From Streptomyces lydicus (GTDB lineage Bacteria > Actinomycetota > Actinomycetes > Streptomycetales > Streptomycetaceae), in NCBI RefSeq assembly GCF_001729485.1, contig NZ_CP017157.1:3162001-3226000 (forward strand): DNA of 64,000 nt, in the 5' to 3' direction. Made by a program: the position numbers and the translations under genes. This document shows positions 6,786-14,998 of the stretch, in pieces (within the stretch, counting starts at the first letter, position 1; each line of letters starts with the position of its first letter). The notes below the pieces were generated by a model, which did no database searches, was not told the origin of the DNA, and was given only the letters and a program-made list of their open reading frames with translations.

Positions 6786-9665
6786 ATGCGCTTTCGCGGG
6801 AAGTCGGTCCGCCGGAAGATCGTGGCGCTGCTGCTCGTTCCGCTGGTGTCCCTGACGTCCATGTGGGCGTTCATGACCTATATCACCGGGCGTGAGGCCA
6901 ACCAGCTGCTGGACGTCGGCAACGTCGTACGGAGCCTGGGCTATCCGGTCGAGGACGTCATTCAGGCGCTCCAGCGCGAGCGCCGGCAGAGCCTGCTCTA
7001 CCTCGCCGACCGGCGCGGTGCCGACGCGCTCGGCGCCCTCCACGGCCGGAGCCGGGACACCGACGACGCCGTCAGCCGGCTGCGGACCGACGCCGACACC
7101 CGGGACGTCCGCGAGGACCTGGCCGGGGACGCCGGCGACCGGCTGGCGGGCGTCCTCAAGTCCCTGGGCTCGCTCCGCTCGCTGCGCTCCCAGGTCGAGC
7201 ACAACACCATCACCCGCGAAGAGGCCATGGAGGACTACAACTCCCTGGTCGACCCCGGCTACGACTTCCTCGCCGCGCTCCACGCCCTGGAGAACGTGGA
7301 GATGGACAAGCAGGGCCGCGCGCTGGTCAACGTCACCCGCGCCCGCGAGGCGGTCGCCCGCGAGGACGCCCTGATGTCCGCGGTGCTCGCCTCCGGCAGC
7401 ATGAGCAAGCGCGATCTGCGCGCACTCTCCGACCGGGTCGCCGAGCGCCGCGTGCTGTACAACATCAGCCTGCCCGTGCTGCCCGCCAAGGACCGCGGCC
7501 TGTACGAGGACTACTGGCGCTCCGCCGGGGCCCGCGAACTGACCTCCTACGAGGACCGGGTGATCGCGGCCGGCGCGGACGCCGGACCCCGGGTCATCAA
7601 CGCCGAGCGCTGGACGACCGCGGCGGACAAGGTGCTCGGCGACCTCCAGCGGATGGGCAAGGACGCCGGTGAGCGCTATCAGGAGCGCGTCGCGCCGGTC
7701 GCCACGCGCGTCCTCCTCAAGGCCGCCGTCGCCGGCGTCCTCGGCTTCGTCGCGCTGCTGGTCTCGGTCATCGTCTCGTTCCGCATCGGCCGCCGCCACG
7801 TGCGGGACCTGACCCGGCTGCGCAAGACCGCCCACGAGGTCTCCGGGGTGCGGCTGCCGAGCGTCATGCGCCGGCTGGCGGCCGGCGAGACCGTCGACGT
7901 GGAGACCGAGGCGCCCCGGCTCGAATTCGGCCCGGACGAGACCGGCCAGGTCGGCCAGGCCCTCAACACCCTGCAGCGCGCCGCGATCGAGGCCGCCGTC
8001 AAGCAGGCCGACATGCGCCGCGGCGTCTCCGAGGTGTTCGTCAACCTCGCCCGCCGCAGCCAGGTCCTGCTGCACCGCCAGCTCACCCTCCTCGACGCCA
8101 TGGAACGGCGCACCGAGGATACCGACGAACTCGCCGACCTCTTCCGGCTCGACCACCTCACCACCCGTATGCGGCGGCACGCCGAGGGCCTGGTCATCCT
8201 CTCCGGCGCCGCGCCCTCGCGGCAGTGGCGCCGTCCCGTCCAGCTCATGGACGTGGTGCGCGCGGCGGTCGCCGAGGTCGAGGACTACGAGCGGATCGAG
8301 GTGCGCCGGCTGCCGCGGCTCGCGGTGGACGGCCCGGCCGTCTCGGACCTCACGCACCTGATCGCCGAACTCCTGGAGAACGCCACCGTCTTCTCGCCGC
8401 CGCACACCGCCGTACAGGTCCTCGGCGAGCGGGTCGCCAACGGCTACACCCTGGAGATCCACGACCGCGGGCTGGGCATGGCCCCCGACCTGCTGCTGGA
8501 GGCCAACCTCCGGCTCGCCGAGACCCCCGAGTTCGAACTGTCCGACACCGACCGGCTCGGCCTGTTCGTGGTCAGCCGGCTCGCCCAGCGGCAGCGGGTG
8601 CGGGTCTCGCTGCAGCCCTCGCCGTACGGGGGCACCACCGCCGTGGTCTTCGTCCCGGGGGAGATCCTCACCGAGACCACGGCCGGCGGCCGGGAGGACG
8701 AGCGGCCCGCCGACCCGCTGGCCGGCGGCCCGCCCGGTGACGAACTGGAGCACGCCGCGGGCAAGTTGGCCGCGCTCGCGCACGCGCCGGTACCGCTCCC
8801 GGTGCGCGGGCGGACCGGGCCGGGCGGCCCGATCGAGCTGGAGGCGCCGCTGGGCCCGGACGAGCTCGGCCCCCACGAGGAGGAGGAGACCCTCTTCCGG
8901 GGCCGGGAGCGGGGCCGCGACGCCGGCCACGACCGGGAGACCGGCCGGGAGCGGGGCCGCGACGCCGGACGGGAGCGCGAACGGGGCCGCCGCGGGCCCG
9001 CCGGGCAGGCGTCCGCGCCGCGCAGCATCGCTCCGGTGCCTTCGGTGCCCGACGGCGAACAGCACCAGCAGACCCGGGACCAGGCGCCCGGCGGCGGGCT
9101 CGCCCCGCTGCCCCGCCGCCCCCGGCCGCCGGTGCTGGTCTCCGACCACGGCCGGACGGTCGATGCCGGTGACGGTGCGGGTCCGGGGCGGAAGCCGGCC
9201 GCCGGGCGCACCGGGGACGCCGACGAGAACCCCGGCGACGCGGCGCCGCCCCGGGAGACACCCCCGGCGACCACCCCCACGGGGCTGCCCCGCCGGGTCC
9301 GGCAGGCCAGCCTCGCACCGCAGCTCAAGGCCGACGCCGCCGCGTCCTCCGGGTCCGGCCGGCCGGCCGGACCGTCCGTGGAGGACGACCGGGACGCCGA
9401 GGCGGTCCGGGCCCGGATGGCCTCGCTCCAGCGGGGCTGGCAGCGTGGCCGCCGCGAGAGCGGCGAGGACGCGCAGGAGGGCCCGGCGGGCCCGCCGGCC
9501 GAGGCAAAGACCGTCGAGGCCAAGACCGCCGACGCAGAGACCGCCGACGCGACGGCGGCCGTCGACACCACAGACCCGGATGCCCCGGCCCCAGCCGCTC
9601 ACGGCGGCGACGGCACGGGCACCGCAGCACCACCAGGAACCACATCAGGAGGGGACGGTCCATGA
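6786..9665 (+). CDS. cvnA: Conservon sensor kinase-like protein (nitrate/nitrite-sensor domain, HATPase)
   Basis: A 959-residue membrane protein, first gene of a conservon (cvnA-B-C-D), a G-protein-like signalling unit of streptomycetes. ATG 6786 follows AGGGGAGG. A membrane helix lies at about residues 11-33, then an extracytoplasmic nitrate/nitrite-sensor-like helical domain (about 40-300), a second helix (about 308-330), a HAMP-like stretch and an HATPase domain. In that domain the N-box ELLENATVFSPP is near residue 527 and the DRGLGM box near 560. The last 300 residues are low-complexity Pro/Gly/Arg/Asp sequence with an internal RERGRD duplication encoded near 8900-8990. It overlaps cvnB by ATGA, implying coupled translation. 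The sensed signal is unknown; the domain name does not prove nitrate sensing. Confidence 0.85.
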   Translation: MRFRGKSVRRKIVALLLVPLVSLTSMWAFMTYITGREANQLLDVGNVVRSLGYPVEDVIQALQRERRQSLLYLADRRGADALGALHGRSRDTDDAVSRLRTDADTRDVREDLAGDAGDRLAGVLKSLGSLRSLRSQVEHNTITREEAMEDYNSLVDPGYDFLAALHALENVEMDKQGRALVNVTRAREAVAREDALMSAVLASGSMSKRDLRALSDRVAERRVLYNISLPVLPAKDRGLYEDYWRSAGARELTSYEDRVIAAGADAGPRVINAERWTTAADKVLGDLQRMGKDAGERYQERVAPVATRVLLKAAVAGVLGFVALLVSVIVSFRIGRRHVRDLTRLRKTAHEVSGVRLPSVMRRLAAGETVDVETEAPRLEFGPDETGQVGQALNTLQRAAIEAAVKQADMRRGVSEVFVNLARRSQVLLHRQLTLLDAMERRTEDTDELADLFRLDHLTTRMRRHAEGLVILSGAAPSRQWRRPVQLMDVVRAAVAEVEDYERIEVRRLPRLAVDGPAVSDLTHLIAELLENATVFSPPHTAVQVLGERVANGYTLEIHDRGLGMAPDLLLEANLRLAETPEFELSDTDRLGLFVVSRLAQRQRVRVSLQPSPYGGTTAVVFVPGEILTETTAGGREDERPADPLAGGPPGDELEHAAGKLAALAHAPVPLPVRGRTGPGGPIELEAPLGPDELGPHEEEETLFRGRERGRDAGHDRETGRERGRDAGRERERGRRGPAGQASAPRSIAPVPSVPDGEQHQQTRDQAPGGGLAPLPRRPRPPVLVSDHGRTVDAGDGAGPGRKPAAGRTGDADENPGDAAPPRETPPATTPTGLPRRVRQASLAPQLKADAAASSGSGRPAGPSVEDDRDAEAVRARMASLQRGWQRGRRESGEDAQEGPAGPPAEAKTVEAKTADAETADATAAVDTTDPDAPAPAAHGGDGTGTAAPPGTTSGGDGP

Positions 9666-10102
9666 CCGCACCGAAGGCAGCAGCTTCCACCGCATCGGGC
9701 TCGGCGCAGGGAGCCGGTGACCTGAACTGGCTCCTGGACGAGCTGGTGGACCGGGTCGGCTCGATCCGGAAGGCCCTCGTCCTCTCCAGCGACGGGCTGG
9801 CCACCGGCGCGTCCAGGGACCTGACCAGGGAGGACGGCGAGCATCTGGCCGCGGTCGCCTCCGGCTTCCACAGCCTGGCCAAGGGTGTCGGCCGGCACTT
9901 CGACGCCGGCCAGGTCCGGCAGACCATGGTCGAGCTGGACGACGCGTTCCTGTTCGTCAGCGCGGCCGGCGACGGCAGCTGCCTGGCCGTGCTCGCCGAG
10001 GCGGACTCCGACGTCGGGCTGATCGCGTACGAGATGACGCTGCTGGTCAAGCGGGTGGGCGCCCACCTGGGCACCGCGCCCCGGTCCGGCCTCTCCGGCT
10101 GA
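9662..10102 (+). CDS. cvnB: Conservon roadblock/LC7-domain protein
   Basis: A 146-residue protein with the roadblock/LC7 fold typical of CvnB. It starts NWLLDELVDRVGSIRKALVLSSDGL and includes DLTREDGEHLAAVASG. Roadblock proteins act as regulators of small GTPases in bacterial polarity and signalling systems. The start ATG overlaps the cvnA stop (ATGA) and is served by AGGAGG inside the end of cvnA. In a standard conservon it is followed by the DUF742 protein and the GTPase; here cvnC follows after 19 bp. Confidence 0.9.
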   Translation: MTAPKAAASTASGSAQGAGDLNWLLDELVDRVGSIRKALVLSSDGLATGASRDLTREDGEHLAAVASGFHSLAKGVGRHFDAGQVRQTMVELDDAFLFVSAAGDGSCLAVLAEADSDVGLIAYEMTLLVKRVGAHLGTAPRSGLSG

Positions 10103-10121
10103 GTCAGACTACGGTGACGCC

Positions 10122-10523
10122 ATGACCGAGCAGGACGGCCGGAGCCGGGAGGCGGCCCGCTGGTTCGACGACGAGGCGGGCCCCGTCGTCCGGCCGTACG
10201 CCATGACGCGCGGGCGCACCCGTACGGCCGCGGGGCGTCTGGACCTGATCGCGCAGGTGATCGCCGAGAGCCGGGCGGAGCGGGCGGTCGACGACCGGAC
10301 GCTGTCGCCGGAGCACGTCGAGATCGTCGAGCGGTGCCGGGAGGCGCCGCTGTCGGTCGCCGAGCTGGCGGCCGAACTCGATCTGCCGGTCGGTGTCGTA
10401 CGGGTGCTGATCGGCGATCTGCTGGACGCGGACCTGGTCCGGGTCAGCCGGCCGGTGCCGCCGGCCGAGCTGCCCGACGAGCAGGTGCTGCGCGAGGTGA
10501 TCGACGGCCTGCGCGCGCTGTGA
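10122..10523 (+). CDS. cvnC: Conservon DUF742 protein
   Basis: A 133-residue DUF742 protein, the CvnC component. The recognisable core is VVRPYAMTRGRTR near residue 25, followed by a helix-turn-helix-like segment (LSVAELAAELDLPVGVVRVLIGDLLDADLV). Its role in conservons is not firmly established; it is thought to take part in complex formation with the kinase-like and GTPase subunits. It normally overlaps or abuts cvnD. Here it is followed after 18 bp by the stop of a convergent membrane-protein gene, so the cotranscribed unit ends at cvnC. Confidence 0.9.
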   Translation: MTEQDGRSREAARWFDDEAGPVVRPYAMTRGRTRTAAGRLDLIAQVIAESRAERAVDDRTLSPEHVEIVERCREAPLSVAELAAELDLPVGVVRVLIGDLLDADLVRVSRPVPPAELPDEQVLREVIDGLRAL

Positions 10524-10541
10524 GCCGCGCGGCCGCCGGCC

Positions 10542-11546
10542 TCAGGTGTCGCCGTCGCCGGGTTCCTGCCTGCGCGGCGGCGGCCACGGCCCGGCCGAGG
10601 CGTCCGACTCCAGCCGGGAGACCGCGTGGCTCAGCTCGGTGACCACCCGCTGGATCTCCCGGTGGGTGGTGCGCCGCTCGGTGACCAGCGCGGCCAGCAG
10701 CAGCGCGGTCAGCGCGGTGATCCCGTTGAACGCCTGCAGGGTGACCATGTTGGTGAACAGGTCGTGGTGGGCGAACGGTCCCGACCGTTCGGCGGCCGCC
10801 ACGATCGCGACCGTCGAGACCAGCAGGGCACACGGCGCCGCCCCGGCCCGCTCGAAGCGGAAGGCGGCCCAGATCAGGCACGGTGAGACCAGGAAGAGCA
10901 GATTCATCGAACTGCTGACGGCGAGTTCGGTGACGGCGAAGGTGCAGCCGCCCAGCAGCGCCGCCTCCGCCCACCGGTAGGGGCGGATGCGCGCGGCGGG
11001 CGGCCACCGGGCCGCGCTGAGGAGCAGCAGCACCGGCGTGATCACCAGCACCCCCATCGCGTCGCCGGTCCACCACACCGCCCAGGTGGGCCAGAAGTCC
11101 GCCGCCCGCAGCGCCCCGGAGAGCACCAGGACGCCGCTGCCGACGGTCGTGCTCACCAGCATCCCGGTCAGCGCGCCCAGGCACACCAGTGCCACGGCGT
11201 CGTGCAGCCGGTCCATCCGCACCCGGAAACCCGCGCGGCGCAGCAGCTGGTAGGAGAGCATCGGAGCCGCGGTGTTGCCGGCGACGATGACGAGGACCAC
11301 CAGGAGCGACGGTCCCAGGGAGATGTTGACCAGGAAGGCGCCGAGCGCGATGCCCGGCCACACCCGTGTACCGAGCAGCAGCAGCGCCGCCAGGGCGATA
11401 CCGGTCGGCGGCCACAGCGGGGTGACCTGCCCGCGGACCAGTTCCTGGAGGAGTCCGAGCCGGGCGGCGCCGTAGTAGGCGCCGGCGACCACGAGGATCT
11501 GGACGACCGTGGTGCCGTGCCGTACCGGCCACGCGCGTCGCTCCAC
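10542..11546 (-). CDS. MASE1-domain integral membrane protein
   Basis: A 334-residue protein with about eight hydrophobic helices matching the MASE1 sensory membrane domain (for example GQVTPLWPPTGIALAALLLLG near residue 40 and WAVWWTGDAMGVLVITP near residue 155). After the membrane part only a short helical tail remains (residues about 290-334); there is no kinase, GGDEF or other output domain. The GTG start at 11546 has GGAGG upstream. It lies 27 bp downstream of the PP2C phosphatase gene on the same strand, so the two are probably one operon in which the soluble phosphatase may be the output for the MASE1 sensor. Confidence 0.8.
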   Translation of the reverse strand: MERRAWPVRHGTTVVQILVVAGAYYGAARLGLLQELVRGQVTPLWPPTGIALAALLLLGTRVWPGIALGAFLVNISLGPSLLVVLVIVAGNTAAPMLSYQLLRRAGFRVRMDRLHDAVALVCLGALTGMLVSTTVGSGVLVLSGALRAADFWPTWAVWWTGDAMGVLVITPVLLLLSAARWPPAARIRPYRWAEAALLGGCTFAVTELAVSSSMNLLFLVSPCLIWAAFRFERAGAAPCALLVSTVAIVAAAERSGPFAHHDLFTNMVTLQAFNGITALTALLLAALVTERRTTHREIQRVVTELSHAVSRLESDASAGPWPPPRRQEPGDGDT

Positions 11547-11573
11547 CGCTGCCTCCGCCCTCGCGTCCCGCGG

Positions 11574-12398
11574 CTACCGGTAGGGGCCGCCGTCGTGCCG
11601 GAGCACCAGGACGGCCGCGTCGTCGGTGTGCCCGGTCAGATCGGCCACCGCGATCACCTCGGCGGCCAGCTCGTCGGCGTCCGCTTCGTAGGCCGCGCCG
11701 ACCAGGCGGGTCACCCGTGCCAGCCCCTTCCCGATAGGGAACGTCGGCCCCTCCACCACCCCGTCGGTGATCAGGACGAACGCGCCCCGCCGGGTCAGCC
11801 GGCGGTGGGTGACCGGGTACCGCTGGTCGGGGAACACGCCCAGCGGCAGGCCACCGGGGTCCAGTTGCACCTCCGCGCCGGCTGCGGTGGCCCAGACGGC
11901 CGGTACATGGCCGGCGCGGGCTCCGGCCAGCTCACCGCTGACCGGGTCGAAGCGCAGGAAGGTGCAGGTCGCCAGGAGGTCGGAGCTCATCGACAGCAGC
12001 AGGTTGTTGGCCCGCCCCAGGATGTCGCCGGGGTCGGTGGTGACGCCCGCGACGGCGCGCAGGCCGGTGCGGACCTGGCCCATGAAGGCGGCGGCCTCCA
12101 CGTCGTGCCCCTGGACGTCGCCGATGGCGAAGCCGAGGGAGCCGTCCGGCAGCGCGAACGCGTCGTACCAGTCGCCACCGATGTCCAGGCCGGTCTGCGC
12201 GGGTACGTAGCGGGCCGCGGTCTGCAAGCCGGGAAGGCCGGGCAGCTCGGGCGGCAGCATGTGCCGCTGCAGCTCCACGGCCAGCGCCACCCGCGCCTGC
12301 TGGAGCTGGATCCGTTCCATGACCTGGCCGGTGAGCTGGCCGAGGAGGCGCAGAAGCTCCTCGGAGGGTGGGCCGGCGGTGGTGCGGCGTCGGTTCAT
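11574..12398 (-). CDS. SpoIIE-type PP2C serine/threonine phosphatase
   Basis: A 274-residue cytoplasmic phosphatase made only of a short coiled helix (residues 10-45, QLTGQVMERIQLQQARVALAVELQ) and a PPM/SpoIIE catalytic domain. Metal-binding Asp motifs are present: GGDWYDAF, IGDVQGHD, TDGVVEGP and GHTDDAAVLVL. Proteins of this class dephosphorylate anti-anti-sigma factors and related partners. There is no PAS, GAF or kinase domain, which is simpler than many streptomycete homologues. It heads a two-gene unit with the MASE1 protein and lies between cvnC and the cvnD-type gene. ATG 12398 follows GGAGCGGGA. Confidence 0.9.
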   Translation of the reverse strand: MNRRRTTAGPPSEELLRLLGQLTGQVMERIQLQQARVALAVELQRHMLPPELPGLPGLQTAARYVPAQTGLDIGGDWYDAFALPDGSLGFAIGDVQGHDVEAAAFMGQVRTGLRAVAGVTTDPGDILGRANNLLLSMSSDLLATCTFLRFDPVSGELAGARAGHVPAVWATAAGAEVQLDPGGLPLGVFPDQRYPVTHRRLTRRGAFVLITDGVVEGPTFPIGKGLARVTRLVGAAYEADADELAAEVIAVADLTGHTDDAAVLVLRHDGGPYR

Positions 12399-12489
12399 TC
12401 GGCATCCCGCTCCGCATGGCCGATTCCGGTAGGGCGACTCGCTGCTGACCTCTCACATTACGCCGGTGTGCGACACCCGGCCCGGTCTG

Positions 12490-12518
12490 TTGAGCATTGC
12501 TCAATATGGGTCTAGGCT
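12490..12518 (+). promoter_or_regulatory. Promoter and palindromic operator of the hydrolase gene
   Basis: A perfect palindrome with 7 bp arms (TTGAGCA, T, TGCTCAA; 12490-12504) coincides with a -35 box TTGAGC (12490-12495). A -10 box TAGGCT follows at 12513-12518 after 17 bp. A repressor bound here would cover the -35 box. The TetR regulator encoded downstream of the hydrolase is the obvious candidate ligand. Confidence 0.6.
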
Positions 12519-12557
12519 CCCGCACAGCACCTGATCGACATGAGGAGAGACGCCGCC

Positions 12558-13430
12558 ATGGCCCTGGACGCGAACCCGGCGACCCCCATCGACCACCTGG
12601 AGATCCAGGTCGGCCCGCACACCTACGACGCCCTGGCCTGCGGACCCGCCGACGGGGAGTTCGTCCTGCTGCTGCACGGCTGGCCCGAGTTCGCCGACTC
12701 CTGGAGCGCGGTGCTGCCCGCCCTCGGCGCGGCCGGCTACCGCGCCGTCGCCGTCGACCAGCGCGGCTACTCCCCGCGCGCCCGCCCGCCCCGGATCGCC
12801 GACTACGCCGTCCCCGAACTCGTCGCCGACGCCCTCGCCTTCGCCGACTCCCAGGGCGCCGGCCGCTTCCACCTCGTCTCGCACGACTGGGGCGGCATGG
12901 TCGCCTGGGCACTGGCCGGTGCGCACCCCGAGCGGCTGAAGTCCCTGACCGTGCTGGCCACCCCGCACCCGGACGCGCTCAACCGCGCCGCCGCGGAGGG
13001 CAGCGACCAGCACCACCGCCTCGACTACGTGCGCTTCTTCCGCCGCGACGACGGCGCCGCGGAGGCCGCCCTGCTCGCCGACGGTGCCGCCCGGCTGCGC
13101 GCCGCGTACGGCGGCAAGGTCCCCGAGGCGCTCGTCGAGGGCAATGTCCGCAGGCTCTCGGAGCCGGGCGCACTGACCGCCACTCTGAACTGGTACCGCG
13201 CCCCGGAGTCCGTCATCTCGGTCCCGGCCGGCCGGATCACCGTGCCCACCCTGTTCCTGTGGGGCAGCGAGGACGTGGCGCTGGGCCGCGTCGCCGCCGA
13301 GTCGACGGGGGAGTGGGTGGACGGCCCGTACCGCTTCGAGGCCCTCGACGGCGCCAGCCACTGGCTCCCCGAAGAGGTCCCCGACCGGGTCACCCCCAAG
13401 ATCCTCGACCACCTCGGCCGGCACGCCTGA
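12558..13430 (+). CDS. Alpha/beta hydrolase, epoxide hydrolase-like
   Basis: A 290-residue cytoplasmic alpha/beta hydrolase. The oxyanion motif HGWPE and the nucleophile elbow SHDWGGM, with Asp rather than Ser, are the marks of epoxide hydrolases and haloalkane dehalogenases; the HGxP motif favours epoxide hydrolase. The catalytic His is in GASHWLPEE near the C-terminus. The start at 12558 (MALDANPAT) has GAGGAGAG 10 bp upstream; an ATG at 12540 precedes that site and is unlikely. A 13 bp stem terminator follows the gene. The palindrome over its promoter and the TetR gene 86 bp downstream suggest a substrate-induced gene. Confidence 0.85.
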   Translation: MALDANPATPIDHLEIQVGPHTYDALACGPADGEFVLLLHGWPEFADSWSAVLPALGAAGYRAVAVDQRGYSPRARPPRIADYAVPELVADALAFADSQGAGRFHLVSHDWGGMVAWALAGAHPERLKSLTVLATPHPDALNRAAAEGSDQHHRLDYVRFFRRDDGAAEAALLADGAARLRAAYGGKVPEALVEGNVRRLSEPGALTATLNWYRAPESVISVPAGRITVPTLFLWGSEDVALGRVAAESTGEWVDGPYRFEALDGASHWLPEEVPDRVTPKILDHLGRHA

Positions 13431-13436
13431 CCACCG

Positions 13437-13466
13437 GGCGCCGGGACTCGCCGGAGTCCCGGCGCC
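13437..13466. terminator. Stem-loop terminator after the hydrolase gene
   Basis: Perfect 13 bp arms (13437-13449 and 13454-13466) around a 4-base GCCG loop, directly after the hydrolase stop. It separates the hydrolase from the TetR gene. Confidence 0.6.
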
Positions 13467-13516
13467 GGACGCCGCGGCCCCGGCCTGATCCGCGCGCCAC
13501 GGCCTAGACTGCGGGC

Positions 13517-14143
13517 ATGCCCGGCAAGCGAGCCACTCGCCTCACCCCCGACCAGCGCCGGGAGCAGCTGATCGGCATCGGGCTGGAGATGCTCGCCGAC
13601 CGCTCCCTGGACGAGCTGTCCACCGACGAGGTCGCCCGGCGCGCCGGCATCTCCCGGGGGCTGCTCTTCCACTACTTCGACTCCAAGCGCGACTTCTACC
13701 GTGCCGTGGTCCGCGCCGCGTGCGACCGCTTCAGCGCCGCCACGGAACCGGACGGCGGGCTGGAACCGGTCGCCTGGATGCGGGCGTTCATCGCCGGTTT
13801 CGTGGCGTACGTCCTGGAACACCGTCAGGTCTACCTCGCCCTGGTGCGGGGAGCCGCCGGCAGCCACCCCGCGGTCACCGACATCGTCGGCGAGACCCGC
13901 GAGACCCTCGCCCGCCGGCTGCGGGACGGACAGCGGCGGCTCGGCGTGCCGGACGTCCCGCGGCAGGAACTGGCCCTGCGCGCCTGGATGGCGTTCGCCG
14001 AAGAGGCCGTCACCACCTGGCCGGTGGACGACTCCGGGGACGGCGCGGCCGGCGCGCGCGACGAGCTCTGCGCGTTCATCGAGGCCAGCTTCGTCGGCCT
14101 GCTGGGGCTGCTCGACCGTCCCGGGCGCCTGACGTCCCGTTGA
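13517..14143 (+). CDS. TetR-family transcriptional regulator
   Basis: A 208-residue regulator with an N-terminal TetR helix-turn-helix (residues about 15-62: LDELSTDEVARRAGISRGLLFHYFDSKRDFYRAVV) and a ligand-binding C-terminal helical domain. A TAGACT -10 box at 13505-13510 lies only 6 bp before the ATG and no ribosome binding site is visible, so the mRNA is probably leaderless. It follows the epoxide hydrolase-like gene. The TTGAGCATTGCTCAA palindrome at 12490 is the most likely target. It sits upstream of cvnD but is transcribed from its own promoter. Confidence 0.9.
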   Translation: MPGKRATRLTPDQRREQLIGIGLEMLADRSLDELSTDEVARRAGISRGLLFHYFDSKRDFYRAVVRAACDRFSAATEPDGGLEPVAWMRAFIAGFVAYVLEHRQVYLALVRGAAGSHPAVTDIVGETRETLARRLRDGQRRLGVPDVPRQELALRAWMAFAEEAVTTWPVDDSGDGAAGARDELCAFIEASFVGLLGLLDRPGRLTSR

Positions 14144-14307
14144 GCGGCCGCGCCGCCCGGGCCCGTGGCCCAAGCGTGACGCATCTCAAGTGGGCGCCGT
14201 GCCGAGCACGTTGTACGGTGCCTGTGCGCCTGCCGCCTCGTCCGCCGACGCTCGGCGGACAAGCGTGCGCTGCGCCCGCACACCCGGCAATTCAGGAGAA
14301 GAGAACC

Positions 14308-14919
14308 ATGGCCTTCGGTCGTTCCGATCGTCGCCGCCGGACCGCCGCCGTCGAGCCGGTGACGCTGAAGATCCTGGTGGCGGGCGGTTTCGGAGTCGGC
14401 AAGACCACCCTGGTCGGCGCGGTCAGCGAGATCAAACCGCTGCGCACCGAGGAACGGTTGACCGAGGCGGGCCGGCCGGTGGACGACCTCGACGGGGTGG
14501 AGGCCAAGACCACCACGACCGTCGCGATGGACTTCGGCCGGATCACCCTCCACGACGAGCTGGTCCTCTACCTCTTCGGCACCCCCGGCCAGGACCGCTT
14601 CTGGTTCCTGTGGGACGAACTGGCACGCGGCGCGCTCGGCGCGGTGGTGCTCGCCGACACCCGCCGGCTCGCGGAAAGCTTCGCCGCCATCGACTACTTC
14701 GAGCGGCGCGGGCTGCCGTTCACGGTCGCGGTCAACTGCTTCGACGGCGCCGACCGCTACCCGCCGGAGGCCGTACGGGACGCCCTGGACCTGGATCCGC
14801 ACATTCCGGTGATGCTCTGTGACGCCCGCGAGCGGGGCTCGGCGCGCGATGTGCTGGTCGCCGTCGTCGAGCACGCGATGCAGAACGGTCCGCGCCGGCG
14901 GGAGCCCGCGCTGCCCTGA
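14308..14919 (+). CDS. cvnD: Conservon Ras-like GTPase (CvnD type), separated from cvnABC
   Basis: A 203-residue small GTPase of the conservon family. P-loop GGFGVGKTT is at 26-34, the TTTTVAMDFG switch I segment at 68-77, GTPGQDRF (G3) at 91-98 and NCFD (variant G4) at 143-146. The ATG has AGGAGAAGAG upstream. CvnD normally lies immediately downstream of cvnC; here it is on the same strand but 3.8 kb away, behind four unrelated genes. It may still be the partner of CvnABC at 6786-10523, or belong to another conservon as an orphan copy. A perfect 12 bp stem terminator follows the gene. Confidence 0.9.
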   Translation: MAFGRSDRRRRTAAVEPVTLKILVAGGFGVGKTTLVGAVSEIKPLRTEERLTEAGRPVDDLDGVEAKTTTTVAMDFGRITLHDELVLYLFGTPGQDRFWFLWDELARGALGAVVLADTRRLAESFAAIDYFERRGLPFTVAVNCFDGADRYPPEAVRDALDLDPHIPVMLCDARERGSARDVLVAVVEHAMQNGPRRREPALP

Positions 14920-14933
14920 CCCGGTGCGCGCGG

Positions 14934-14972
14934 GTGCGGCCCGTACCCCGCCGTCCGGGATACGGGCCGCAC
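14934..14972. terminator. Bidirectional terminator between cvnD and glpK
   Basis: Perfect 12 bp arms GTGCGGCCCGTA (14934-14945) and TACGGGCCGCAC (14961-14972) with a 15-base loop, between two convergent genes. Confidence 0.65.
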
Positions 14973-14998
14973 GTCTGCGGCACTTCGGCCCGCCGCCC

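Noticed and set aside
6708..9602. 964-residue ORF antisense to cvnA
   Set aside because: It mirrors the conservon kinase gene, which has clear domains, start and coupling; the antisense frame is a by-product of high GC.
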